From assembly GCA_964019055.1 (NCBI GenBank), contig OZ025216.1, positions 2,483,001-2,547,000 of the forward strand: 64,000 nucleotides of DNA, read 5' to 3'. This DNA is from Anthopleura xanthogrammica (Eukaryota > Cnidaria > Anthozoa > Actiniaria > Actiniidae). Every line of letters begins with the position of its first letter. The first letter of the stretch is position 1. Below are positions 35,601-47,900 of this stretch, in pieces. Under the pieces are notes generated by a model. It had not been told where the DNA came from, did no database searches, and was given only the letters and a program-made list of their open reading frames with translations. Both the position numbers and the translations under genes were made by a program.

Positions 35601-38600
35601 GTTATGCAATAAAACTGTGTAAAATGTTACAAGAGATGTTACCTGGTGTTAGTACAAATCCATTGCCAGCAGATTGCAACCCTTGTCCTTTCTGAGCACT
35701 TTCTGCATGTTCTGTTTCATATACTTTATTTGACTGTAATTGGGAAAGTAATATAGAAATATGTTTAAGGAAAAAGTGTAAAACATACATCTGGTAAGAT
35801 CGTAGAAGGTAAAACTAAGCAATAAGACCCCCAAATTGGTGTTGGTAATAGCCCACTTTCGATATTCTGGTTGAGTGGTCACACACAAATCAATTCAAGA
35901 CGAGGCTCCGGGGAAACAATGGAGTAACCTAATATATTCTTTTGTTTCCCCGGAGCCTTGCCTCGAATTGTTTTGTGCGTGATCACTCAACCAGAATATC
36001 GAAAGTGGGCTATTTAAAGGCATCGGCCAACATCACACTGTACATGTTAATTCCTTAACTGACATCCTATGATCAACAGCCTAACAATACCTTACTGACA
36101 CCCATTTGGAGGTGCTATTGTTTACTCTTACCATAGAAACTTAAATGAAAAGAAATAACTAAAGATAAATTTTGTTAACTATACAGTACCTTGGCTTGCA
36201 ACTCATCTATCAATTCTCTAAAATGGCTAAGAAACAAATAGACAATGTTAGCTTATTGCATATCTAACATGGTTTTCTTTGTTATAAACATCTTCTATTA
36301 TTTCTAATCATGATTAGTTGTATTCTTTTTTCTTATATCTTAAATTTTTATATTGTAAAGCGTTGTTGAAAGTATTGATATTGACGCTATATAAAATACA
36401 ACTTTTTTTATTATTACTATTATTATTATTATTATTATTACTATTATTATTATTCATCGGGTTGTATATCTTATACAAACCCAATGAATACGTTATTAGG
36501 TCTTTATCTACATGTAGATAAAACCCTACAAGTAGCAGGTCTTTATTTACAGTTAGATACAAACCTTGAACTTGTAAAGAGGAATTTTTCCTCATTACAA
36601 ACTCAACGTATCCAATGAGCAGACCTAGAGTTGCAGAAGCTCCCCTTAATTGTGTTGCTTATAGTCAACACTGCTGCATGGTTAGAAAAGATTGAGGTTG
36701 AAAGTTTATGACATCATAATATATGAACCTCCGCTTCTCCATGTAGGAAAACATTGAAAGTGCTATAGTCATAATTATATAATCTATGCATGCTCACTAA
36801 AGCGAACTACACTCATGCGTCAACATTATAACTCATTATCACACTAATTTCTCTTGGGGTTTGCCGTGTTGTGAAAACCTCATTAGGTATACAATAAGAC
36901 AGATAAATACCTCGAATGTCGGCAAAAAGCCTAATATATAGCCCTCGGGCATGTGGGCATCGGGCTTTATATGGCTTATTGCCTCCATTCTTGGTATTTA
37001 TCTCTTACGGAATAGAGAATTTGAATGAACAATGATAAATGGTCTGAAATAAGAAAACAGAACTTTCACTCCTGAATTTCATTATAATTATATTTCATTA
37101 AATAATACACACCTGACAAGGAATGGCCAAGAATTTATTAGATAAACTTTATCTTTCATCACACAAATGATGCTATACCTAGAATGGAAAGAAATTTGAA
37201 CAAAACATCAGGAATTTAAAATATTTTTCTGGCACAGTCTTATGACATCTTTTTTTTTTCAGTATGGTACTGCAAAAAAACAAAGTCATAAAATTGTGCA
37301 CATTAAGCATTTATAAACATTTTGAATGGAATTATTGTGGATTGGCAAAACACTCAAGAAGTGTTGAGAAGTTCTCCACTGCATGTTGTGCCCAGGGGAG
37401 GGGTACTTCGGGTCGTTTCATACGGGGATGCTCTGCCCTGACTCTCGACCCCTTACCCTTTGATATACCAAATTTCTATATACTTTTTTGCCTGAAAAGG
37501 TACCCCTTTCATATGCTTTTAAAGAAAAGCTACCCCTTTTTATGCCAAAATTCACAAATTCCCACCCCTTTTCTATACCTGCGGCCTGAAAAACGTACCC
37601 CTTTCGGGTGGAACATCCCCGTATAGTCAATTATAGGGAGTACCCCCTGGGATGTTGTGCTTGTCCTAAGACTTCTCTTCTGTTCTGTCCATACTTATAA
37701 CTATACAGACAGCATGTGAATGCATTTGCTATTTGAATTAGTAATTCAAGCTCTGAATATTACCATCTCTGGAATCCTCTAGACTGCTTGTCTTTCAAGA
37801 AGAAAGTATGTGTGAAGACGTATCCCGTTGCTTCCTCACCGAAGAACATTGGTCCTTCACGACCAGGACAAACTTCACAACTCAAACTAAATCCAAAAAG
37901 AAAGGGAAAAATTAGGGAGCTTAAAGGAGAGGGGATGCATGGTAAATAATGGCTGGTCATGGTCAGTTGCCAGTCATGATTACTGGACAAATTAGTCTTA
38001 GTTCAGTCATATCCCATTTCTGGCTCAATGTTACTGGTCAAAATGCCTAGCACTAGGCAACAATTTTACCAGACAAGTTCCAATAGCTGTTATTACGGAT
38101 GCATGCAAATGAGATGTAAATGAGATATCCTTTTGTTTTAAGAATCATACAAGTGAGGCTATCAGGTCGATACAATGCTTGTTGTCTCATTTGCATCTCA
38201 TTTGCATGCATCTGTAATAACAGCTATTAACTGGATATTGTCCACTGCCTGGTTGTTATTTTTTAGCACTGATAAAGCCATTCCTGAGAAATCAAGTTCA
38301 AGGGTACGTTGGTATTCTGTGATAAATTTTAGCATGTATTCTTATAACAGAATTAATATAACACAATATACTGGGCTGGGATAGTGGCTAGTTTCACAAT
38401 CAACCACTGATTTGTACAGTATAGTGTATAGTGGTTAGAGGTAATGGACAGTTTCATATAGTTTAAATTTTGATAAAATGTACTTAACTTTCATACCTTC
38501 TAACACATGCCTGTCTGACAATACTGTATAACTCTTGTTGCCCTGGGTTACGGTTGCTATAGTAACTGATGTGGGCTTCTTTATCAATACTTATGTATCC

Positions 38601-40768
38601 AGAATGAGTTGAGTCAAGTGAGTGACATGCCTACAAGAAGAAAGGGTTCATTTAACTTAAACATAAAAAACTATTCAGATATCAATAATATAATCTGGCC
38701 GGCCGAAACTGGCTGGCCAGTCTGGTCAATTTAAAAGGGAGAGAGCCTTTTCCTCAAGAGTTTCTCTGATTTTTTATGTACATTCCATCAGAATAGTAGA
38801 TATGATTTAGGAATTGCTTGATCTGGATGCACTTCAGTTCTGATTAATAGTGGAATTATTTTTATGAATGGACCATTCTGGCCTTTCAGTCTCGCTGGTC
38901 AGTTCCAACTATTATCAATGATAAACGCACTAAATGAAAAGACCATAGTATTAAAGAACCAATTGTCCTATTCCAATACGACAAAATATTGTTTTCATGA
39001 GAAATATAATTGTTGCAAATCAAGAGGTTCATATATAGGTTGATCACTAAATGAGCAATAATGTTCATGTACCTCACATTGGCTTGCCTTGAGTGCTGTA
39101 TGATTGCTTGTCCCATCAGTGGTACTGGTTGATATTGAGCGAGTAAAACACCTAATAGACATGTACAGCAAAAAACATATTGATTATATATCCATAGTTC
39201 ATGACATATATACAGCTATTTCAAAAAACATTGAGTACTAAATACTGAATAGTGCATTCCAAGACCAAAGGGCATTGTGGGTCTCATTAATTTGAAATAA
39301 AAAGTAAACATACAGCGATTTGCTCTCTATATGTAGCTAGTATATTGTTTCAAATGGAATGCACTAAAAATAAAAAAAATAATTATTATTTATTTTACTT
39401 CAGACAATATAACAAGACCCAAAATGCATTTCGGTCTTGGAATGCACTATTCAGTATGCAGTATTCAGTATTCAATGTTTCTTGAAATAGCTGTATTTAT
39501 CATATGACCGTATTTCACTGTATGCGTGATTCTAAAAAAAACCTTTGGGGAAAATGTCGTCAGCAAAAAAAGTACGCTTTTCCAAAAAGTGTAATAATTT
39601 CCCCTTCGGACTCGCGGTTCGGACTCGCTGCCGTCAATCATGTAAAAACTACGCATTTTGATTTGCATTTATTAAAAACGCTTTGAAATCGATTTTTTAT
39701 GTGTGGTCATATGATAAAATGCTTATTGACTGAGTTAAGGTCGGTCCGAACAGGAAAATATTTGGCTCTTGGTCCTTGGCACGGAACTCGCTGCGCTCGT
39801 TCCGTACTTCAGGACCTCGAGCCAAATATTTTCCCGTTCGGACCTCCCACTCAGTCAATAAGTACATAATACATCCAGAGCTACAGTATTCAGTGTGCTT
39901 AGGCCATAAGCTCTTTAAAATGCTCCAACAGGTTAATCAGCATATAATTAGACTACTGTCAATCAAATGTAAAATTTATGGTAACATTAAAGTAAAGTCA
40001 TCATGTAACCTTAACATATTCTCGGAATTAACTTAATTGATTGACAGTAATGTATTATCAATCAAAATGCCGTGACATCTTTTGATCTGTGTGTACATGT
40101 ATTAATGAAAATATTAATTGGTATAAATAGGTTAAAATGATTTTTTTGTAGGCCGATATGTTTTTCATCGGAGAGATACGTAACGTGTGGGTAAAAAAGA
40201 ATGATGTCATCAGCGTGACCCGAGGAAAACTAATATTCCGCTTTACATTTCCCTGTGCCATCTTGAATGGTAGCCGTGCCTTTGTATCGAAGGGTGATGA
40301 ACGGTGACTTTGCAATAATAGAGACCTTTTTTAACACCTTGGACAATTATTCACGTCTCTCTATCATTGCAATGTTCATCTTGTTTCAATGCAAAGGCAC
40401 GGCTACCTTTCAAGATGGTGCAGGGAACTGTGAATGGGACCATTATAGTAACAGGTTATAGCAATTTTGTGGGGAAATTATAATTGAAAGCATCACAACA
40501 TTTTATGAATTGTATGGGCCCACCTTTTAGCACAAGAACCACAGTCTGAGGAAGAAATATTTTCACCTCCTATAGGGTCATGCTCCTCACAATGAAATGC
40601 CTGAAAAATGAACACAAATAAAGACATTAAAAAATTAGCAATGGTTGACATTTTTGTACAAATTCAGTTTATAGTAAAAATATCAGACTTTTTACTTACC
40701 TGAGTGCAAAACAGAACCGTAGGGCCATGGTACTCACAGAAATGACACAATGCGATGATAGCATTCAT
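29633..40768 (-). CDS. FLCN: Folliculin
   Basis: Twenty coding exons on the minus strand, in order: 40700-40768, 40524-40600, 39073-39151, 38497-38630, 37764-37886, 37113-37178, 36190-36226, 35643-35733, 34989-35056, 34734-34826, 34310-34367, 33917-33966, 33613-33726, 33205-33258, 32645-32755, 31821-31845, 31667-31690, 30870-30972, 30361-30423, 29633-29768. All phases agree: 524 residues (human 579). It opens [20 protein letters not shown]. Conserved blocks: [118 protein letters not shown] and [22 protein letters not shown] is a Longin/DENN protein that pairs with FNIP proteins as a Rag-GTPase activator at lysosomes and controls TFEB/TFE3. The two exons of 24-25 bases are the least certain, and the region they cover is shorter than in human. 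Confidence 0.95.
30000..30335. repeat. Pyrimidine tract (CTTTT)n in FLCN intron
   Basis: About 330 bases of T/C with (CTTTT)n at 30,280-30,329. On the coding strand it is purine-rich and begins ~25 bases after the splice donor at 30361. Confidence 0.95.
30539..31455. mobile_element. Cluster: family D element, family A element, SINE with tail
   Basis: 30,539-30,808 family D (GTTATTTCAAAAAAGGTTGG to its near complement). 31,009-31,170 family A, whose first 34 bases (AGACCCCTTGCACGTGACGT onward) are duplicated in tandem. 31,190-31,455 a plus-strand SINE body followed by two 56-base tail units. All lie in FLCN introns. Confidence 0.75.
32020..32590. repeat. (GAAT)n microsatellite followed by GGAT repeats
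   Basis: About 50 almost uninterrupted GAAT units at 32,020-32,228, then degenerate GGAT/GGAC tetranucleotides to 32,590, immediately next to the FLCN exon at 32645-32755. Confidence 0.97.
33300..33565. repeat. Three copies of a ~90-base repeat in FLCN intron
   Basis: Units starting near 33,318, 33,412 and 33,499 share ACCTCCCCAATGGAAGTAGA / TTGGAATTTCCAAGGGGTGG and a GAGGAGGGTATATT word. Confidence 0.8.
35849..36012. mobile_element. Palindromic element with TA flanks (family I)
   Basis: Near-perfect ~75-base inverted arms beginning GCCCACTTTCGATATTCTGG, with TA on both outer sides, as for mariner-type insertion. Lies in a FLCN intron. Confidence 0.85.
37391..37651. mobile_element. Family H element with exact 8-bp target duplication
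   Basis: Flanked by ATGTTGTG at 37,383-37,390 and again at 37,652-37,659. Ends CCCAGGGG/CCCCTGGG. Interior matches the copy at 25,942. Confidence 0.9.
38082..38228. mobile_element. Short inverted-repeat element in FLCN intron
   Basis: Arms contain AATAGCTGTTATTACGGATG and its near complement, plus ATGCATGCAAATGAGATG on both sides. About 147 bases, single copy in the window. Confidence 0.7.
39209..39860. mobile_element. Family D element and an adjacent inverted repeat
   Basis: 39,209-39,496 is bounded by TA-CAGCTATTTC and GAAATAGCTG-TA, with inner arms CTGAATAGTGCATTCCAAGA. 39,560-39,870 holds further inverted words: GGACTCGCGGTTCGGACTC, and GTCCGAACAGGAAAATATTT against its complement. Confidence 0.7.
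40239..40444. mobile_element. Family C element
   Basis: CATTTCCCTGTGCCATCTTG at the left and TCAAGATGGTGCAGGGAACT at the right; interior ACACCTTGGACAATTATTCA as in the copy at 1937. FLCN intron 2. Confidence 0.75.
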
Positions 40769-41056
40769 GTTTTAAGCGAGTATTTCAACAACATAATAAA
40801 AGAAAAATTCTCAAAATTTGTGCAGAATGAAGATTAGTTAGAGACGTGACTCAACTATAATTACTGTAAGCTTAACTTGTGGAAAAAGACGCAAAAAAAC
40901 TCAAAAATGAATTGGTTTTTGAATTCAAAATTAATCTTTACGAGTGTCGTAAGGTATTTGTAACGAATATGTAAACCAAGGTCTTATTTTCAAGCCTTTT
41001 TAGATATTTTTTAGCTCAATTTTTTTTTTGTGTCGTTCTTCTAATCCAACATGATT

Positions 41057-41066
41057 GTCATGTGAC
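41057..41066. promoter_or_regulatory. MiT/TFE (M-box/CLEAR-like) site upstream of FLCN
   Basis: GTCATGTGAC, one base from the GTCACGTGAC CLEAR element and containing the TCATGTGA M-box. It lies about 290 bases before the FLCN start codon. Mammalian FLCN is both a regulator and a target of TFEB/TFE3. Confidence 0.4.
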
Positions 41067-41783
41067 TGAAGATAGCGTGACATGAGTCACGTCACGCGAT
41101 TAAACTAGTACCCGGGATTACCGAGGCCGCTCACAGGCATCCCAATCACTGGTTCTTGGGATCAGAGATCGAGGGGAAAAAATGCTGGGAATTATAGTGA
41201 AAAGAAATTTGGAAAATAAATGATTGAAATACAGAAAGAAAGGTAAACACTTGAAAAACAGGATGGGAAATAAATGAATGATTGAAATCCAAAAATTACA
41301 CTGGAAATTATAGTACCAAGGAATTTGAAAAATGAATGAGAGAAAAGTGGAAAGTAAAACCTGAAAAAGAAGGAAGAAAGAAATCGAAAGAAAGAAAAAG
41401 AGGGAAGGAAGGAAGAAAAGAAAGAAGGAAGGAAGGAAGGAAGGATGCAACGATAGAAGGATGAAAGGATGAAAAATGGAAGGAAGGAAAGAAGGAAGAA
41501 TGGAAGGAAGGAAGGATGGATGGAAGGATGGAAGGAAGAATGGAAGGAAGGAAGGAAGGATGGATGGAAGGATGGAAGGAAGAATGAAAGGAAGGAAGGA
41601 ACGAAGGAAGAATGGAAGGAAGGAAAGAAGGAAGAATGGAAGGAAGGAAGGAGGTAAAGATGGAAGGAAGAATGGAAGGAAGGAAGGAAGTAAAGATGGA
41701 AGGAAGGAAGGAAGGATGGAAAGAAGGGGGCATTAGTTCGAAGCTTTAAATTCACACATACAGGCTTCCACTTTATATTCCAC

Positions 41784-41789
41784 TTTATT
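41784..41789 (-). terminator. Polyadenylation signal of the sushi-NTR gene
   Basis: AATAAA on the minus strand, about 130 bases past the stop codon at 41,917. Confidence 0.5.
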
Positions 41790-41916
41790 ATCAGTTCAGC
41801 TTCTTTAATACAAAATCTTACTAGTGGGTTCCCTGTGTCTCTATTATAACATTACACCCTTATAGCCTAACATATTCTAGTTCCCTTTACTCAAACTAAA
41901 TAGACGCAACATTGCA

Positions 41917-44900
41917 TTACAAAACATCTTCAGGCACAATCAACTGACTGCCACACTTCTTCTCAATCTGCTTTCGAACCCTCAAAGTCCAGCCGCTGGT
42001 ATACGACTGTGGGCTCACAAGCAACCCACTTTTGGGGTCAGCGGTGTTGTCAATCCCACCAATCAGAATGAACTTCTTGTTCTTTGGTATGCGAACACAG
42101 GAGCAATTTGTTGTCGGCTCGTACGGGACACTAATGATCACTTTGCCCTCGGTAATCCTACTAGAAGTGTCCTTGATGACTTGATGGATCTCCAGATGGT
42201 ATCGCACAAAATGTTTCTCTTCGTCTTTTGGCAGTTCTGAGATCACTCTTGCTAGTATGGCTGAAATATGAAATGAGAAAATGAGATGAAAAAGTGGTGG
42301 GGCTAAGATTGGGAAATATAAGACTAGTATGGGAAAAGGGAAAAGTGCCCCTCCCCCTCCTCGCTCCCTGCTAAAGCTTTGTCATGACCTTAATGCCGCA
42401 CTGGAAATCTCATTTCCAAGAACCTCAATTCACAATTTTCAGGGGGGAGGGGTACGGGTTTTCCCCAAACATCCCAGATTAGCCTCCCCACTCAAAACTA
42501 TACTCTGCTGTTCTCTGTAAAATTTCATATGAAGTTGCTCAATCAAAAATCATAAGGAACGACAATGGAATGAAAACTTGGGAAGTACGTACAAGACGTA
42601 CAAAAAGTCGTGGAAATTGAATAAAATCATGGGAATTGAACGATATTCACTTACCTAATGTACTGTTTTGACAAGCTTGATGTAGCCTTACACGAACACA
42701 ATTGGGGCACCTTCCTCGTACAGGAACTAAAAAGCAAAAAACATTTACGTTTACCATTTCAGCTACATTCTCATTTCTATTCCTGCGTTCGATTCATCCA
42801 ATTTATATCAGATACATTCTTATTTCTATACGTCCATCCAATCCATCTCGTGTACATTCTTATTCCTATTCGCCCATCCAATCCATCTCGTGTACATTCT
42901 TATTCCTATTCGCCCATCCAATCCATCTCGTGTACATTCTTATTCCTATTCGCCCATCCAATCCATCTGGTGTACATTCTTATTCCTATTCGCCCATCCA
43001 ATCCATCTGGTGTACATTCTTATTCCTATTCGCCCATCCAATCCATCTCGTGTACATTCTTATTCCTATTTCTACACCCCCATCCAATCAATCTCGTGAA
43101 CATTATTTTGATACGTCCATCCAACCCATCCGGTGTACATTCTTATTCTGATACGTCCATCCAACCCATCCCGTGTACATTCTTATTCTGATACGTCCAT
43201 CCAATCCATCTCGTGTACATTCTTATTCTGATACGTCCATCCAACCCATCCCGTGTACATTCTTATTCTGATACGTCCATCCAATCCATCTCGTGTACAT
43301 TCTTATTCTGATACGTCCATCCAATCCATCTCGTGTACATTCTTATTCTGATACGTCCATCCAATCCATTCCGTGTACATTCTTATTCTGATACGTGCAT
43401 CCAATCCATCTCGTGTACATTCTTATTCTGATACGTCCATCCAACCCATCCTGTGTACATTCTTATTCTGATACGTCCATCCAACCCATCTCTACTTCTC
43501 CGTTCATCAAATACATTTCTGGTACTTTCTGGGTACTTTCTTATTCGCATTTGAATTACTGTCTGTTTTTAATAAGCAAAAATACAGTTCAACCCACCTT
43601 TCCTTGGTCTACATCTCCTCAAACACAGATCCTTTGAGAGGAAGTTATTCTCGTTACCAAAGCAACCACCATAGTTGAACTTTCTGCATCGACCAGTCAC
43701 AGCGTCAAAGGCCCATCGAGAAACCCTTTGTGTGCAAGGCCCAGGATTGACTGGCTGCTTGCAGATATCCCCTTCAAGTAATAAGAAAATATATGTTATT
43801 CTAAAATTTTTCATCTTAATTAGTGAGTTGCTTATGCGGATAAATCAGAGTTTAGACCAAAGTCATTTCAGCTTGGTTGCTCAAGGCCCACGCCGTGATC
43901 AGTAATCTGTAGACCTTTATTTTAATGTTGATCATTTTCGTCTTTCTTTAGCTGTTGTTATTATGGACAAATGGGCATAATCAGCTGCTCATTTGCGTCG
44001 TAAGTACATAGTTATTTTGAACCCTTGTTAGGGGTTCCAAGGTTAAGGAAAAAACCGAGCTGCACTGCAGTACATTGTGGGACTGTTTTATTGGAAATAT
44101 GTCGGATAAAACAGTCCCACAATGACTGCAATGTCAACTCGCAGCTTCGAAACCATGATTGTTTTTACATCAATGATATGGGATACCGATATTCAACACC
44201 GTCCTCCCAGAAATTGGCCTCAATTTTCTCGTTGCTCACCAAGACAAGTCTTGTTGCATTGTTGTTCTGTCCCGAATCCATTCCAGCCGCTTGGATGACA
44301 TCCACCAGCGATGAAATATTGACAGTGTTGGCTGGTCGAGTTGTAAAAGTAACGAGGGAAGTAACCACGACATACACTGTAAGGAACTATCTGACATAAA
44401 CCACCTGGAATGACGCAAACAATAGAAGATATACATTGATAAACTGGATGCTTGGTTATTACTTCGAACTATTTTCGATACTGTGAAATAAACTCTGGGC
44501 TGATCTAAGTCAGGGCATGGCTAGCTCATTGATCAAACCCAGAAACAACCTTTGGGCTGATGAAAGTCAGGGCACGGCTAACTCACAGATCGAACCCTGA
44601 AACAACCTCTATTCGGAAGTAGTTGGAGTTACCTGGCAAGCATCCACCTTCATCAACCATTGTAATCACCTTCCCAGTTCGACAGGCAGTGGCAGACATG
44701 ATACAGTGACTGTTGTACGCACGAGAATCCGATCCACAGACTGGCTCGTAGAGTGCTCGGCAGTCTTCGTTCTCGCGACAGACGCAACGTGGGCCAGCAT
44801 CTTTTACGTACTCGCATTTCTCACCAACCGTTTGACATTTGAAATCTTCGCACACATCTTGATGAATATAAGTGGAAAACATATGTGACATGGTTAGGGT

Positions 44901-47900
44901 GTGACCGTACAACCTCAGGATGCTAAGTCCATGCGCTTGCCCCTCCTTACATCGCTCCGCAACCAACCTCAAAAACCTCGGAGCAGTGAAAGGAAGCATG
45001 GGTGGCGTAGCGGTGACAGCGCTCGCCTCTCACCACTGAATCGACCCGGGTTCGATTTCCGGACTCATTTTCGTATGTGAGTAGAGTTTGCTGGTTCTCT
45101 CCTGTGCTTGGAGGGTTTTCACTGGGTTCTCCGGTTTTCCTCTCTCCGAAAATTCGGTCTAGAAGGACCTGAAAATTACTCTGTGTAAATCTAGTAACCT
45201 CCTAGCAAATCGTGTAGTAGTTTTTCATTGTGTAGGGTCCAGCGTCTAGACTAGGGGATGCTATATAGTCTCTCTACTCACTTTTACAGGTTGGTGGAAG
45301 ATGAGACCAGCTGCCATTGTTTGTGCAAGTCAGATGTGACTGCCCAACCAATGTATAGCCATCATCACAGGAGAATTCCAAAGTGCTTCCAATGGTATAG
45401 GTATTCCCTTTGCGGTTTCCATTCCTTGGTGGGAATGCGTCGAGATCATCACATGAGGACACTGATTTAGGAAATAGAAAAAAAGCAAAATGGTATCAAA
45501 AAAGACAGCAAAAAAAGATACGAGGACAGGAAGAAGAAGAAGAAGAAGAAGACAGGGGCGGTGGTGGCATCCCCAAAAAATCATTTGGTTACCAGACAGA
45601 CAAACAGACAGACAGACAGACCGACTTCTTTATTTGCTTCAGCGATTTTGGGCATTTTTGGCCTCCCACGTTTTAGCTCGTTCCGCCTCCCCTAGTGGAG
45701 GAGGAAGAGGAGGAGGAGGAGGAGGAGGAGGAGGAGGAGGAGGAGGAGGAGGAGGAGGAGGAGGAGGAGGAGGAGGAGGAGGAGGAGGAGGAGGAGGAGG
45801 AGGAGGAGGAGGAGGAGGAGGAGGAGGAGGAGGAGGAGGAGGATAATGATGATGATAAACAACAACAACAAGAACAGCAGGAGCAACAACAACAACCTAC
45901 CAGTGCACTTTGGTGTTGTCCCTGTCCACGTGCCATCCTTCTGACACAATCTTGTTTGGGATCCAGTCATCTTGTACGTGTACTCACATGTGTATATAAC
46001 CTCCATACCAGGAATGAACTCTGTCAGGTCATCTTCTCTTGAGCTGAACGCTGGACGACCAGGATCACTGCAAGTTGCTAAGAGAAAGAAATATATTGAG
46101 CTACAAACAACTGAGACCCGCTTGATTTTAAATAAATCATAATAGATGCATCGTGCCATAAATTAATAACAAACAAACAAACAAACAAACAAACAAACAA
46201 AAAACGAACGAACAAACAAACAATAAACAAACAAACAAACAAACAAACAAACAAACAAAAAAACGAACAAACAAACAATAAACGAACAAACAAACAAACA
46301 AACAAGTAAAAAACGAACAAACAAAAAACGAACGAACAAACAAACAAACAAACAAACAAACCAACCAACCAACCAACCAACCAACAAACAAACGAACAAA
46401 AAACGAACAAACAAACAAACAAACAAACGAATAAATAAGAAACAATCAACTTACTGCAGAAGCGCGGAGGTTCAAGTGTTCGGATCTCATCCAGAGGGAC
46501 TTCTCTATTCCCATACCTCCCATCAAACTGGACACCATATAGATCCCCACTGATCTTCCGTACCGTACCAAGCATATATTTACGACCCTGCGAGTTCACA
46601 GCCAGAACGCGGGTACCAATAAATATCTCATTTTTCGATGGTATTCTGTCTTCTACTATGGCATAATGTTGAGTTCCTCTTCCAAGGATGAGGATGTCTT
46701 CTTCGTCGTCTTCTGCCTCGTAGTACACAGTCACCTGGTTACCGGATTTGGATTTTACTGTTCCGTGTTTGAAGTGAGAAGATTTTCGCACAAAAACTGC
46801 TGTTCCAACTCTAGAGCATTCTAGAAGATATCAAAAGCGGCGTGAATTCTATCCTGTAAGATGAAATATAACATATGCTATATAGATTGCGTGCAGCGCA
46901 ATAAACGCGCACCCGAAGAGGATTCCAGGTTGCGTATCAACTGTCTGAATGTAAACTGAGGCATGCGCTGGTAGGGCGCTTTCGGCTCTCACCGCTGTGC
47001 AGTTTATGACTGGGTTCGCGGGGTCGATTCTCGAGTGAACCGCATACGTAAGTTAAGTTTGTTTAATGTGTTGTTCTCTCCATCAGAAGGGTTTTTGTCC
47101 CGATTCTCCGGCTGTCGTCCCTCCGTAAAAATGCGCATTGCGTGTTGTAAATCGTGGATCTAGTGGTGGTGCGTGTGGAACGAACCTCTTGTACATAGTT
47201 TAAACAAGCTCTTCTGTTAGTGTTTTAACAAGTGGCATTGGACTCACCAAAGCATGTTGGTTCAGGCCCTGTCCATTGGCCACTTTTCTGGCATTTTCTC
47301 CAGTGAGAGCCGAAGAGTCTGAAACCAGGATTGCACGAGTAGCGCACGATGGACCCCTCGGTGTTGTTATCCATTTGAATAGTTCCATTCAGAAGAGCTT
47401 TGGGTTGTGGACACCAAACCTCTGAAAAAATAAACATGTGTTACTGTTTTATGAGGCACGCATTTGTTACCTCTGTTTTCATTGCTACGCGCTAATCGAG
47501 ACGAAAGTAACGACAGGAAAATCAGGCAATACGCTGCTCTATTTTTTTACTCGAAAACTTCAAGAGTTATTTATTTTATAAAACAATTAAAATGTGCCAT
47601 CGTATTTTACTATTCAATAGCAATCAGGCGCACGTTGAGTGATATCTATTTTATTGCTGTAGCGTAAATTCTGCGAAATGAGAGCACCTCTTCAAGACGA
47701 CACCGCAGCGTAAGTTTAACAAAGTATAGACCCATTACATGTGAAAAGCAGCGCATGCAAAGCAGCTCAATTTGGAGGACAAAACAAAAGAATTTTAATC
47801 TCTTGAGAATTGGAACGTATTGTTTTGTCCTCCAAATTGAGCTGAATCCCGACTTACTGCAATGGTGACCTACGTTTGTTAATTATTTTTACCTTTGCAT

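Larger units (their letters stand above)
40769..41916. other. FLCN upstream region and GGAA microsatellite
   Basis: 40,769-41,110 is FLCN upstream sequence. 41,395-41,730 is a (GGAA)n/GGATGGAA tract. A polyadenylation signal for the next minus-strand gene is at 41,784-41,789. No coding sequence seen. Confidence 0.7.

Noticed and set aside
37264..37626. 120-codon frame with proline/phenylalanine-rich sequence
   Set aside because: Lies mostly within the family H mobile element; a similar frame occurs in the copy at 25,930.
45673..46159. Poly-Ser, poly-Glu, poly-Gly and poly-Leu frames
   Set aside because: Products of the (GAG)n tract. The only real coding part is the sushi exon 45,901-46,077.
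46137..46445. Frame of repeated FVCLFVC that looks like a membrane protein
   Set aside because: Translation of the (AAAC)n microsatellite in an intron.
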